Below are positions 43,923 to 52,757 of a stretch of DNA of 64,000 nt, piece by piece; within the stretch, counting starts at the first letter, position 1, and each line of letters opens with the position of its first letter. The position numbers and the translations under genes are program-made. The stretch comes from Sphingomonas pituitosa NBRC 102491 (GTDB lineage: Bacteria > Pseudomonadota > Alphaproteobacteria > Sphingomonadales > Sphingomonadaceae), in assembly GCF_001598435.1 (NCBI RefSeq), contig NZ_BCYY01000002.1, forward strand, positions 372,001 through 436,000, written 5' to 3'. The notes under the pieces were generated by a model. The model was not told the DNA's origin and ran no database searches. It saw only the letters and a list, made by a program, of their open reading frames with translations.

Positions 43923-44342
43923 ATGGCTACTGCACCCTTTCCCGCCGCCGCTACCCCTACCAAGGTTCAGTCGGCTCTGCCGCTGGTTGGCCGCATCGGC
44001 ATCGCCGCGATCTTCCTGTTGAGCGGCCTTTCCAAGCTAGCCGCTCCCGCCGCGACCATCGGCTATATCGCCGCGTCCGGCCTGCCGCTGCCGCAGCTGG
44101 GTTTCGCCATCGCGCTGCTCGTCGAGCTGGCGGGCGGCACCGCGCTGATCCTCGGCTATCGCACCCGGATCGTCGCTGGCATCCTCGCCGCCTTCTCGGT
44201 GGCGACCGCCCTCGCATTCCACGGCGCGATGGGCGACCAGAACCAGTTCATCCATTTCTTCAAGAACATCGCGATGGCGGGCGGCCTGCTGCAGGTGGTT
44301 GCGTTCGGCGCCGGCGGCTGGAGCCTCGACGCCCGCCGCTGA
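43923..44342 (+). CDS. DoxX family membrane protein
   Basis: A 139-residue inner-membrane protein with four hydrophobic helices. LVGRIGIAAIFLLSGLSKL, GFAIALLVELAGGTALILG and QFIHFFKNIAMAGGLLQVV fit the DoxX/DoxD family. Members associate with thiol oxidoreductases or terminal oxidases. The ATG at 43923 has GGAG 9 bases upstream; a start 30 bases earlier has none. Divergent from the OsmC operon, with 216 bases between, where base composition drops. Followed by a strong terminator. Probably stress-related. Confidence 0.88.
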   Translation: MATAPFPAAATPTKVQSALPLVGRIGIAAIFLLSGLSKLAAPAATIGYIAASGLPLPQLGFAIALLVELAGGTALILGYRTRIVAGILAAFSVATALAFHGAMGDQNQFIHFFKNIAMAGGLLQVVAFGAGGWSLDARR

Positions 44343-44365
44343 TCGGCGTGACATTGCACGATCCA

Positions 44366-44396
44366 GGGGCCGCAGCCGATCGCTGCGGCCCCTTTT
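44366..44396 (+). terminator. Rho-independent terminator after the DoxX gene
   Basis: Perfect 11-bp stem GGGGCCGCAGC/GCTGCGGCCCC, loop CGATC, followed by TTTTCTG, 24 bases after the stop. Confidence 0.92.
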
Positions 44397-44467
44397 CTGC
44401 ATCCCATCCGTACGTACAGGCGAAGCGCCGGCCCGGCGCTGCTACATCGCGGGTCGAGGAGATCGCC

Positions 44468-44776
44468 ATGACCCGCTGCACCCACATGAATGCCCAGACC
44501 GTGCACACGGTAACGCCCAGCGCAAAGGGATGCGAGGAATGCCTGAAGAGCGGTAGCTGGTGGGTCCATCTGCGGCTGTGCCGCGAATGCGGCCATGTCG
44601 GCTGCTGCGACCAGTCGCCCAATCGCCACGCTACCGCGCATTTCCACGAAACCGGTCATCCGATCATGGAAGGCTATGACCCGCCCGAAGGCTGGGGCTG
44701 GTGCTATGCCGACGGAATCGAAGTCGATCTGCCGGACCAGACGCCGCAGCGCGGGCCGATCCCCCGCTTCTTCTGA
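44468..44776 (+). CDS. UBP-type zinc finger protein
   Basis: A 102-residue single-domain protein with the pattern of the ubiquitin-hydrolase zinc finger (ZnF-UBP). Candidate ligands are C4 and H6, C22-x2-C25, C38-x2-C41 (LCRECGHVGCC), C46, and H54, H60 and H64 (HATAHFHETGHP). Bacteria have no ubiquitin system of this kind, so it likely binds another C-terminus or nucleotide. Stand-alone bacterial versions are known but not characterised. Sits between DoxX and a sugar transporter gene without clear operon link. Confidence 0.85.
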   Translation: MTRCTHMNAQTVHTVTPSAKGCEECLKSGSWWVHLRLCRECGHVGCCDQSPNRHATAHFHETGHPIMEGYDPPEGWGWCYADGIEVDLPDQTPQRGPIPRFF

Positions 44777-44842
44777 AAGCGCGCGTGACAGGGGCGGGCC
44801 GCGCGCTAAGACGATCGCGATGACTGCGTTACCGCTGCCGCG

Positions 44843-46132
44843 ATGAGCCACGCCCCCTCCCCGGCGCCACGGGCCGCGCTGCTGCTGTTCGGTGCCGGAG
44901 ACTTCGCGTTCAACCTCTACTGGCAGGCGGTGAACCTCTATCTGCTGTTCTTCTATATCGACACGCTGCGGCTCGCCCCCGCGCTCGCCGGCACGCTGTT
45001 CCTGATCGGCGCGGGCTGGGACGGCGTCGCGGACTTCGCAGCAGGCGTCGTCGCCGAGCGGATGCGGCGGCCCTATCGCTGGCTGATCGGCTGGGGCGCG
45101 CTGCCGCTGGGGCTCGCCTTCATCGCGATGTTCGCGGCACCGAAGGGAGCTTGGGGCACCGCGCTGGCCGCGCAGATGGGCTTCCGCACGCTCTACGCCT
45201 TTACCAATATCCCCTACGCCGCCTGGACGACCCGGCTGGCCGGCACCAGTGCCGAGCGCTCGCTGCTCGCCGGGCTGCGGATGATCTTCGGCGCCGTCGC
45301 CGCGACCCTCGTCGCCGGAACGCTGCCGGGCCTGGTGCAGGCGCTGGGCAGCTTTGCAGCGGCCAGCACGCTGCTTGCCGCGATGGGCGTGCCGCTGCTG
45401 CTGGCGATCGCGTGGCGCGTTCCCGAACGGCGCCCGACCATCGGGCTAGCGGTCCGGCATCGCATCGGCCCCGCCCTGGCGCTGCTGGCCGGCAATCGCG
45501 CATTCGTCGCGCTCAACCTCGCCGCGGCGGCGGGCGCGGCGGCATCGGCGCTCACCACCCAATCGGTGCTGTACTATTTTCGCTATGTCCTCGCGGACGA
45601 TCCCGCGGGGCCCCGTGCGCTCGCGGCGATGGCATTCGCCAGCCTCGTCGCAACCCCGCTCTGGACCATCGCGGCACGCAGCGCGGGCGCGCGGGCGGCG
45701 TGGCTGGTCGCGTGCGGACTCGCGCTCGCGCTGCCGGCGGGTTTCGTGCTGATTCCGAACCCGGACGTCGGCGCGGCAACGCTGTTCCTGCTGGGCATGC
45801 AGGTGGCCTTTGCCGGGTTCGGGCTGGCGGCCTGGACGCTGCTGCCGGACAGCGTCGACTGGGGCGCGGCGCAGAGCGGGGTCCGGGTGGAGGCGATCGC
45901 CTTCGGCACCTTTGCGCTCGCCCAGAAGGCCGCGCTGGCGGCGGCAGGGTTCGCGATCGGCGCGATCTACCAGGCGAGCGGCTTCGTCGCCGGCGCGCCG
46001 CAGGGTCCGGCGAGCCTCGCGGCGATCCGCTGGCTGATGCTGGCGGGTCCCGCGCTGCTGTTGCTGGCGGCACTCGCCGCGATCCTCGCCCTGCCCTTGC
46101 GAAAGGATACGCTGGCCGAACTCGCTGCCTGA
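44843..46132 (+). CDS. MFS transporter, GPH (melibiose/glycoside) type
   Basis: A 429-residue, twelve-helix inner-membrane carrier. The first helix segment GAGDFAFNLYWQAVNLYLLFFY and the region IPYAAWTTRLAG match the glycoside-pentoside-hexuronide cation symporters. The A/B loop carries AERMRRPYRWLIGWG. It would bring short oligosaccharides or glycosides across the inner membrane. It lies beside an exported GH3 and a TonB receptor locus, so it may take up the products made in the periplasm. Convergent with the GH3 gene, two hairpins between. Confidence 0.88.
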   Translation: MSHAPSPAPRAALLLFGAGDFAFNLYWQAVNLYLLFFYIDTLRLAPALAGTLFLIGAGWDGVADFAAGVVAERMRRPYRWLIGWGALPLGLAFIAMFAAPKGAWGTALAAQMGFRTLYAFTNIPYAAWTTRLAGTSAERSLLAGLRMIFGAVAATLVAGTLPGLVQALGSFAAASTLLAAMGVPLLLAIAWRVPERRPTIGLAVRHRIGPALALLAGNRAFVALNLAAAAGAAASALTTQSVLYYFRYVLADDPAGPRALAAMAFASLVATPLWTIAARSAGARAAWLVACGLALALPAGFVLIPNPDVGAATLFLLGMQVAFAGFGLAAWTLLPDSVDWGAAQSGVRVEAIAFGTFALAQKAALAAAGFAIGAIYQASGFVAGAPQGPASLAAIRWLMLAGPALLLLAALAAILALPLRKDTLAELAA

Positions 46133-46138
46133 CGGCCC

Positions 46139-46180
46139 CCGCCTTCGTGGAGGCGGGAGCCGCTAATGTTTCGCATTAGC
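46139..46180. terminator. Two adjacent hairpins between convergent genes
   Basis: CCCGCCT/AGGCGGG (around 46139-46158) and GCTAATG-TTTCG-CATTAGC (46162-46180), both 7-bp stems, fill the 50-base gap between the transporter and GH3 genes. Suitable to end both messages. Confidence 0.5.
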
Positions 46181-46182
46181 CG

Positions 46183-48471
46183 TCAGATCAGCTCGAAACT
46201 GCCGGACACGCCGTCCGCCTCGGCCGAAGGCGCGATCCACAGCTGGAAGCGGCCGGGCTCGACGACGGGCTTGAGCGCCTGGCCGATGAACAGCAGGTCC
46301 GCGCGGCTGAGCGTGAAGGTAACCCGCTTCCGCTCGCCGGGCTTGAGCGGCACGCGGCGAAACGCCTTCAGCTCGCGCACCGGGCGCGTGACGCTCGCCG
46401 CCACGTCCCGGACGTAAAGCTGCACCACTTCCTCGGCGGCGCGCTTGCCGTTGTTGGCGATCGTCGCCGCGACCGTCAGCGTGCCGTCGGCGCCGAGCTT
46501 GCCGCCGCCCAGGTCGAGCTCGCCATAGGCGATTTCGCCATAGGTAAGCCCGTGGCCGAACGGGAACAGTGCCTGGTTGGGAAACTCGCGATAGTGCGTC
46601 TTGTATTCCTGCAGCGGGCCGGCCGGATTGGGGCGGCCGGTGGGCTTGTGGTCATAGTGATAGGGCGCCTGCCCGGTCGCCTGCGGGAAGGAGACCGGCA
46701 GCCGCGCCGACGGCCCTACGGCCCCGAACAGCACGTCGGCAATGGCGGGCCCATCCTGCGATCCGAGGAACCAGGTCACCAGGATCGCAGGCGCCTTCAG
46801 CACCGCGCCCTCCAGCGCCAGCGCGCGACCGTTGCGGAGCAGCACCACGATCGGCTTGCCCGTCGCGGCCACGGCTTCCGCCAGCGCCATCTGCGCGGGG
46901 GGCACGACGATCGCGGAACGCGACTGCGCCTCGCCGGACATGCGGGCATGCTCGCCAATCGCCAGCACCACAATGTCCGCCGCCCGGGCAGCCGCTACCG
47001 CCGCCTCGATCCCGCCGGGCACCGGGCCCTCGAGCCCGGCGCCTTCGGTGACGCTCACCAGCGCCGGATCCTGGACCAGCGCCTTGACGCCGGTCGCCAG
47101 ATCCACCGCCTCGGCATCGGTGCCATAGACGTTCCACGGTCCGATCTGGTCGTGCAGGCCACTCGCGAATGGGCCGATCAGCGCGATCTTCTTGCCCGAA
47201 CGCGGCAGCGGCAGCAGCCCGCCCTCGTTCTTGAGCAGCACGATCGAACGCGACCCGGCCTCGCGGGCCAGCGCCAGATGCTCGCGGGTACGGACCCGCG
47301 CCTTTTCCCGCGCCGGATCGATGCGGCGGAACGGATCGTCGAACAGTCCCAGCTGCACCTTCAGCGCCAGCACCCGCCGCACCGCCTCGTCGAGCCGCGC
47401 CATCGGCACTTCACCCTTGGCGACCAGATCCGGCAGGTGCTTGATATAGAAGCCGCTCTGCATGCTCATGTCGACGCCGGCCAGGAAGGCGAGCCTGGTC
47501 GCCTCGCGCGCATCGGCGGCGAAGCCATGGGCGATCAGTTCCTCGTCCGCCGTATAATCGGACACGACCACGCCCTCGAAGCCCCATTCGCGGCGAAGCA
47601 CTTCCGTCAACAGCCATTCGTTGGCGGTCGCCGGAATGCCCGACAGCTCGTTGAACGATGCCATCACCGTCGGCGCGCCGGCCGCCAGCGCCGACTGGAA
47701 GGGCGGGAAATAGATTTCGCGAAGCGTACGCTCGGAAATGTCGACGGTGTTGTAGTCTAGCCCCGCCTCCACCGCGCCATAGGCCGCGAAATGCTTGGCG
47801 CAGGCCGCAACGGCATCGGCAGCCTCCAGCCCCTTCGCCCCTTGAAAGCCCCGCACGCGTGCCGCCGCCATCAGCTTGCCGAGCAGCACGTCCTCGCCCG
47901 CGCCCTCGACGCTGCGGCCCCAGCGCGCGTCGCGGGTGATGTCGACCATCGGCGCGAAGGTCCAGTCGATGCCCGACGCCGCCGCCTCGATCGCCGCGGC
48001 GCGCGCGGTGCGCTCGGCCAGATCAGGATCGAAGCTGGCCGCCTCGCCCATCGGTACCGGGAAAACGGTACGGAAGCCGTGGATCACGTCGGCGGCGAAC
48101 AGCAGCGGGATCTTGAGGCGCGATTCGCGCACCGCCACCGTCTGCATGCGCTTGGCCATTGCGGCGCCGTTTCCGTTGAACACGCCGGTCAGGCGCCCGG
48201 CGCGAACCTCGGCCAGCTGCCCGTCGAAGTTGGACGACGCGCCCGCCGGGTTGAGCGTCACCGCCGCGCCGCCGGACCAGGCAGCCGCCATCAGGGTAAG
48301 CTGGCCCGCCTTCTCCTCGACGGTCATCTTGGCGAGCAGCGACTCGACCGCAGCGGGCAGCTTCTTGCTACCCGCCTGGAGCAGCATCGCCCGCGCCGGG
48401 CTCGCCGCCCAGGCCGCCGCAGCGCTCGCCCCGATCAGCACCGCACGCCTGGAAATTTGGCCGTCGTTCAC
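46183..48471 (-). CDS. bglX: Exported glycoside hydrolase family 3 beta-glucosidase
   Basis: A 762-residue GH3 enzyme with a twin-arginine-like signal (SRRAVLIGASAAAAWAASPA). The (alpha/beta)8 barrel ends with the nucleophile D305 in GVVVSDYTADEE, followed by the alpha/beta sandwich and a C-terminal fibronectin III-like domain (AEEVVQLYVRDVAASVTRPV). This is the domain order of BglX-type beta-glucosidases, which release glucose from beta-linked oligosaccharides in the periplasm. Divergent from a LacI regulator that shares a palindromic operator, so likely induced by the substrate. Glycan specificity not fixed by sequence. Confidence 0.93.
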   Translation of the reverse strand: MNDGQISRRAVLIGASAAAAWAASPARAMLLQAGSKKLPAAVESLLAKMTVEEKAGQLTLMAAAWSGGAAVTLNPAGASSNFDGQLAEVRAGRLTGVFNGNGAAMAKRMQTVAVRESRLKIPLLFAADVIHGFRTVFPVPMGEAASFDPDLAERTARAAAIEAAASGIDWTFAPMVDITRDARWGRSVEGAGEDVLLGKLMAAARVRGFQGAKGLEAADAVAACAKHFAAYGAVEAGLDYNTVDISERTLREIYFPPFQSALAAGAPTVMASFNELSGIPATANEWLLTEVLRREWGFEGVVVSDYTADEELIAHGFAADAREATRLAFLAGVDMSMQSGFYIKHLPDLVAKGEVPMARLDEAVRRVLALKVQLGLFDDPFRRIDPAREKARVRTREHLALAREAGSRSIVLLKNEGGLLPLPRSGKKIALIGPFASGLHDQIGPWNVYGTDAEAVDLATGVKALVQDPALVSVTEGAGLEGPVPGGIEAAVAAARAADIVVLAIGEHARMSGEAQSRSAIVVPPAQMALAEAVAATGKPIVVLLRNGRALALEGAVLKAPAILVTWFLGSQDGPAIADVLFGAVGPSARLPVSFPQATGQAPYHYDHKPTGRPNPAGPLQEYKTHYREFPNQALFPFGHGLTYGEIAYGELDLGGGKLGADGTLTVAATIANNGKRAAEEVVQLYVRDVAASVTRPVRELKAFRRVPLKPGERKRVTFTLSRADLLFIGQALKPVVEPGRFQLWIAPSAEADGVSGSFELI

Positions 48472-48540
48472 GCGTTTCCTCCCACAGCGCGACCCAAGAT
48501 CGGCCGCCGCATCATCAATCTTGCAACCCGCTATTGCTTC

Positions 48541-48556
48541 ATGTAACCGGTTACAT
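48541..48556. promoter_or_regulatory. LacI-family operator
   Basis: ATGTAACCGGTTACAT, a perfect 16-bp palindrome with the central CG typical of LacI/GalR operators. It lies 70 bases upstream of the GH3 start and 71 bases upstream of the lacI-type start, so one site can control both directions, including autoregulation. Confidence 0.8.
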
Positions 48557-48626
48557 CAAGAGCTTGACGCCGCAACGGTCAAACAAGCCGCCACAACCCA
48601 AGACCCAGGAGGGGACGAAGACCGCC

Positions 48627-49661
48627 ATGCCGAACGCCACGATCCGCGATGTCGCGCGCGAAGCGTCGGTGTCCGTCGCGTCGGTGTCGCGTGCCCTCAA
48701 TGGCGCCACCAACATTCGCCCCGAACTGCGCGATCACATCCGCGACGTCGCCAAGCGACTCGGCTATGTGCCGCATGCCGGCGCGCGGAATCTCAGCCTC
48801 GCCCGCTCCTCGACGATCGGCGTGGTCGTGCCCGATCTGCACGGCGAATTCTTCTCCGAACTGCTGCGCGGCATGGACCGCCAGGCCTCCGAACTGGGCC
48901 TGCATCTGCTGCTGATGGTGATGCACGGCGAGGCTGACCGCGGCGTCACCGCGCTCCACGCGATGCGCGGGCGGGTGGACGGGCTGGTGGTGATGGCGCC
49001 GCAGATCACCTCGGACGAGCTGTTCGCACATCTGCCGAAGTCGATGCCGTCGGTGCTGGTCAACTGCGCCCCGCACGAAGGCGTGCGCCCCGAACTGCGC
49101 GTAGACAACGTTGCCGGAGCGGTGGCGGTGATCGAGCATCTCGCGGCGGGCGGCTGCCGACGGATCGTCCATGTCGCCGGGCCCGAGGCCAATATCGATG
49201 CACGCGAGCGTCTGCGCGGCACCCGCGAGGCCTGCGCGCGGCTGGGGCTGGAACTGCGCGTGCTGCAGGGCGACTTCAATGAGGATTCTGGCACGGCCGC
49301 GATCGCGACGCTCCACGCCGAACGCGCCGCGTTCGACGCCGTGTTCGCCGCCAATGACATGATGGCGGTGGGCGCGCTGATGGCGCTGAAGCGCGCAGGG
49401 ATTGCCGTCCCCGATCAGGTCGCGGTGGCGGGGTTCGACAACATCCCGCTCACCCGCCTCATCTCGCCGGCGCTTACCACCGCCAGCATCGACATTGCCG
49501 AATTCGGCGCGCGTGCCGTGGTGCGCCTCGCCGGACTGATCGACGGCGCCGCCGACGACACGCTCGAATGGCGCGCGCCGATCGTCATCGCGCGGGAATC
49601 CACCCGCCAACCACCCAAAAATACAACAGAAAACCCGATCCGCCGGGGAGATAGAGAGTAA
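48627..49661 (+). CDS. LacI family transcriptional regulator
   Basis: A 344-residue repressor. The helix-turn-helix is at 4-25 (TIRDVAREASVSVASVSRAL), with the hinge helix LSLARSSTIG at about 53, followed by the sugar-binding core (VVVPDLHGEFFSELLRGMD, AVFAANDMMAVGALMALK). ATG at 48627 has AGGAGGGG upstream and fits the conserved start; an upstream in-frame codon would read through the operator. Only two bases separate its stop from the TonB receptor start, so regulator, receptor and glucanase form one operon. Confidence 0.95.
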   Translation: MPNATIRDVAREASVSVASVSRALNGATNIRPELRDHIRDVAKRLGYVPHAGARNLSLARSSTIGVVVPDLHGEFFSELLRGMDRQASELGLHLLLMVMHGEADRGVTALHAMRGRVDGLVVMAPQITSDELFAHLPKSMPSVLVNCAPHEGVRPELRVDNVAGAVAVIEHLAAGGCRRIVHVAGPEANIDARERLRGTREACARLGLELRVLQGDFNEDSGTAAIATLHAERAAFDAVFAANDMMAVGALMALKRAGIAVPDQVAVAGFDNIPLTRLISPALTTASIDIAEFGARAVVRLAGLIDGAADDTLEWRAPIVIARESTRQPPKNTTENPIRRGDRE

Positions 49662-49663
49662 CC

Positions 49664-52600
49664 ATGAACAAGCTAGTATTGCGTTCCGCATTGCTGACGA
49701 TGACCGTGCTGGGCACCGGTGCCCTGCTCGCCCCCGCCCCCGCCATGGCCCAGGTCGGCCAGGCGTCGCTGCGCGGCACGATCACCACGCCGGCCGGCAA
49801 CCCGGTCGTCGAAGTCACCGCGATCGAGGTTTCGACCGGCATCCGCCGCAGTGCGACGGCGGGTGCGGACGGCAGCTACAACTTTGCCTCGCTCCGCCCG
49901 GGCACCTATCGCCTCGAGATCAAGCTGCAGAACGGCGTCCGCAATTCGGACGCGTTCACGCTGCGCGTCGGCCAGAATGCCGGGCTCGACCTCGATCTCT
50001 CGACCCCGGCCGACACCGCCGCCGCGCCTGCAGCGGGTGAGACCGCACCGGCCGGCGGGGACGAGATCGTCGTAACCGGCAACCGCATCCGCTCGCTGGA
50101 CGGCGGCCAGGTCGGCATCAACATCACGCAGCGGCTGATCGAGCAGTTGCCGCAGAACAACCGCAACTTCCTTGCCTTCGCCGATCTCGCACCGGGCGTG
50201 CGCTTCATCGAGAGCGCCGACGGCTCGTCGCGCATTCAGGGCGGCGCGCAGGACAGCCGATCGGTGAACGTGTTCATCGACGGCGTCAGCCAGAAGGATT
50301 ACGTCCTCAAGAACGGCATCACCGGCCAGGACAGCTCGGCGGGCAATCCCTTCCCGCAGCTCGCGATCGGCGAGTATCAGGTGCTCTCGTCCAACTACAA
50401 GGCCGAGTTCGACCAGGTAAGCTCGGTGGCGATCACCGCCGCGACCAAGTCGGGCACCAACGAGTTCCACGGCGAAGGCTTCATCGACTTCACCAACCAG
50501 GATCTACGCTCGCGGCGGCCGACCGAGATCTACCCGACCACGCGCGACAAGGTAAACTCGAACAACAAGCAATTCGGTCTCGCGCTGGGTGGGCCGATCA
50601 TCCAAGATCGCGCGCACTTCTTCGTGACGTACGAAGGCAAGCGGATCGACAGCCCCTATGACGTGCGGCCGGAGAACGGCTTCCCGGTCAGCGCGGTCCC
50701 GTCGCAGTACCAGCAGAATTTCGGCAGCTTCTCGCAGCGCTTCAACGAAGACCTGTATTTCGGCAAGATCGACATCGAGCCGAGCGACAAGGACCTGATC
50801 GAGCTCACCGGCAAGTATCGCAAGGAATCGGGCTCGCAGATCGCCACCGGCATCAACGCACCGAGCACCGCGACGCTCAACAAGGTCGACGAGAAGCGCT
50901 TCATGCTCCGCTGGCAGCGCAGCGAGGACAACTGGATCAACGACGCGCGCGTGTCCTACCAGGACACGAAGTGGGCGCCGACGCCGGAGACCTTCGGCAA
51001 CACCACCTTCTTCCAGGCCTCGACGCTCAACAACGGCAACTTCACCCGCACCGACCTGCTGCGCTTCGGCGGCGGCGGCAGCCAGCAGGACAAGGGCCAG
51101 AAGGGCTGGACGCTGCAGGACGACTTCACCTGGACGGGCTTCAACGGCCACACCATCAAGATCGGCACCAAGGCGAGCTTCATCCGCCTGCGCTCGATCG
51201 AGCAGAACCGCGCCAACCCGCAATACACCTACGATATCAACGCATTCAGCCCGACCGGCTTCAACGACCAGGTGCCGTATCAGCTCGAGTTCGGCGTCCC
51301 CACCGGCAACGGCCCGATCGACATCCGTTCGAGCAACTTCCAGTTCGGCGTCTATGCGCAGGATGATTGGGACGTGACGTCGCACCTGACGCTCAATCTC
51401 GGCCTGCGCTGGGATTACGAACGCACCCCGGCCTTCGTCAACTTCGTGACCTCGCAGGAAAATCTGACGGCCATCTCGCCCGCCAACTATCCGAACTTGG
51501 TCAACGCCGACTACAACATCAACGACTTCATCTCGAACGGCCGCAACCGGAAGACCTTCACCGGCGCCTTCCAGCCGCGCCTCGGCTTCACCTATCGCAT
51601 CGACGAAGCCGGCCGGTTCGCGGTGTTCGGCGGCTATGGCCGATCCTATGACCGCAACCAGTTCGACTTCCTGCAGCAGGAAGTGAACCAGGGCGCCTAC
51701 GCGGTCCGCCGCTTCAACTTCCTCGGCGCGGATTCCAATCCCAACAACGCCTGTGTGGGCGCCGATGCGTCGACCTGCCTCACCTGGAACCCGATCTACC
51801 TGACCCCGGAAGGCCGCCAGCAACTGCTCGCCGGGGCGGCCGGCGGCGGGCGCGAGTTCCGCTTCCTCAAGAACGACCTGAAGGTCCCCTATTCGGACCA
51901 GTTCAGCCTCGGCATCCGCGGCCGATTCCAGCAGGTCAGCCTGGAACTGGGCTACAGCCATGTGGCCAGCAAGAATGGCTTCGCCTTCCTCCTCGGCAAT
52001 CGCCGTCCGGACGGCAGCTTCTTCTTCAACGATCCGGCGAACCCGACCGACACGCCGGCACCGCCGTTCGGCTTCTCCCCGCCGGGCTATAACAGCATCA
52101 TCCTCGGCACCAACGGGCTGAAGACCAATGCGGACTCGGTCTACTTCAAGCTGACCAAGACCTACACCCAGGCCTCGCCGTGGAGCCTGGATGCGACCTA
52201 CACCTACACCGAAGCCACCGAGAACCAGCTCGGCGAGACCTATCTGCTCGATTTCCCGTCGATCAGCGATTATGCGATGCTGCGCTCGTCCGGCGTGCCG
52301 CGGCACCGCTTGGTGATGGCCGGCAGCATCGATCTGCCGCTCGGCTTCGCCTTCTCGTCCAAGCTCCAGGTCGAATCGGCCGCCTATCAGAAGGCGATCC
52401 TCAACCAGTCCAACCCGTTCCAGCGCGTCATCGTCGGCCGTGAGACGGACGGCTCGGGCGGCGGCTGGGGCCGGCGCCAGATCGACATGGCGCTCACCAA
52501 ATATGTGCCGATCCGCTTCATCAGCGACCAGACCCGCCTGCGCTTCCGCGTCGACGTGCTGAACGTGCTCAACGACTATAACTACATCACCTTCAACAAC

Positions 52601-52696
52601 GACCCCGCCTCGCAGAACTGGGGCGCACGGAGCAGCTACGACGTCGGCGGCAACCCGCCGCGCACGGTGAAGCTGTCGGTCGGCTACTCCTTCTGA
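49664..52696 (+). CDS. TonB-dependent receptor with carboxypeptidase-like N-terminal domain (SusC-like role)
   Basis: A 1010-residue outer-membrane receptor. Signal 1-29 (LLAPAPAMAQ), then a carboxypeptidase-regulatory-like beta-sandwich (33-110, LRGTITTPAGNPV, DGSYNFASLRPGTYRLE), TonB-box-like DEIVVTGNRIRSLDGG, the plug, and a large barrel ending in VKLSVGYSF. Ribosome binding site GGGAGATAGAGAG. The extra N-terminal domain is typical of oligosaccharide receptors (OAR/SusC-like). Its position in a LacI-controlled operon with an exported glucanase implies uptake of a glucan or glycoside. Confidence 0.93.
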   Translation: MNKLVLRSALLTMTVLGTGALLAPAPAMAQVGQASLRGTITTPAGNPVVEVTAIEVSTGIRRSATAGADGSYNFASLRPGTYRLEIKLQNGVRNSDAFTLRVGQNAGLDLDLSTPADTAAAPAAGETAPAGGDEIVVTGNRIRSLDGGQVGINITQRLIEQLPQNNRNFLAFADLAPGVRFIESADGSSRIQGGAQDSRSVNVFIDGVSQKDYVLKNGITGQDSSAGNPFPQLAIGEYQVLSSNYKAEFDQVSSVAITAATKSGTNEFHGEGFIDFTNQDLRSRRPTEIYPTTRDKVNSNNKQFGLALGGPIIQDRAHFFVTYEGKRIDSPYDVRPENGFPVSAVPSQYQQNFGSFSQRFNEDLYFGKIDIEPSDKDLIELTGKYRKESGSQIATGINAPSTATLNKVDEKRFMLRWQRSEDNWINDARVSYQDTKWAPTPETFGNTTFFQASTLNNGNFTRTDLLRFGGGGSQQDKGQKGWTLQDDFTWTGFNGHTIKIGTKASFIRLRSIEQNRANPQYTYDINAFSPTGFNDQVPYQLEFGVPTGNGPIDIRSSNFQFGVYAQDDWDVTSHLTLNLGLRWDYERTPAFVNFVTSQENLTAISPANYPNLVNADYNINDFISNGRNRKTFTGAFQPRLGFTYRIDEAGRFAVFGGYGRSYDRNQFDFLQQEVNQGAYAVRRFNFLGADSNPNNACVGADASTCLTWNPIYLTPEGRQQLLAGAAGGGREFRFLKNDLKVPYSDQFSLGIRGRFQQVSLELGYSHVASKNGFAFLLGNRRPDGSFFFNDPANPTDTPAPPFGFSPPGYNSIILGTNGLKTNADSVYFKLTKTYTQASPWSLDATYTYTEATENQLGETYLLDFPSISDYAMLRSSGVPRHRLVMAGSIDLPLGFAFSSKLQVESAAYQKAILNQSNPFQRVIVGRETDGSGGGWGRRQIDMALTKYVPIRFISDQTRLRFRVDVLNVLNDYNYITFNNDPASQNWGARSSYDVGGNPPRTVKLSVGYSF

Positions 52697-52705
52697 TCCC
52701 CCCTC

Positions 52706-52741
52706 GGGGGCGGGGCGCGTCATTGCCCCGCCCCTCTTTTT
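52706..52741 (+). terminator. Rho-independent hairpin after the TonB receptor
   Basis: Perfect 10-bp stem GGGGCGGGGC/GCCCCGCCCC with an 8-base loop and a TCTTTTTTG tail. It stands between the receptor and the glycoamylase-like gene, so the downstream gene would depend on read-through or its own promoter. Confidence 0.93.
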
Positions 52742-52757
52742 TGTTCAGGACTCCATC

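Noticed and set aside
43679..43963. A 94-residue minus-strand ORF in the divergent promoter region
   Set aside because: It overlaps the starts of two well-supported genes and has no recognisable content.
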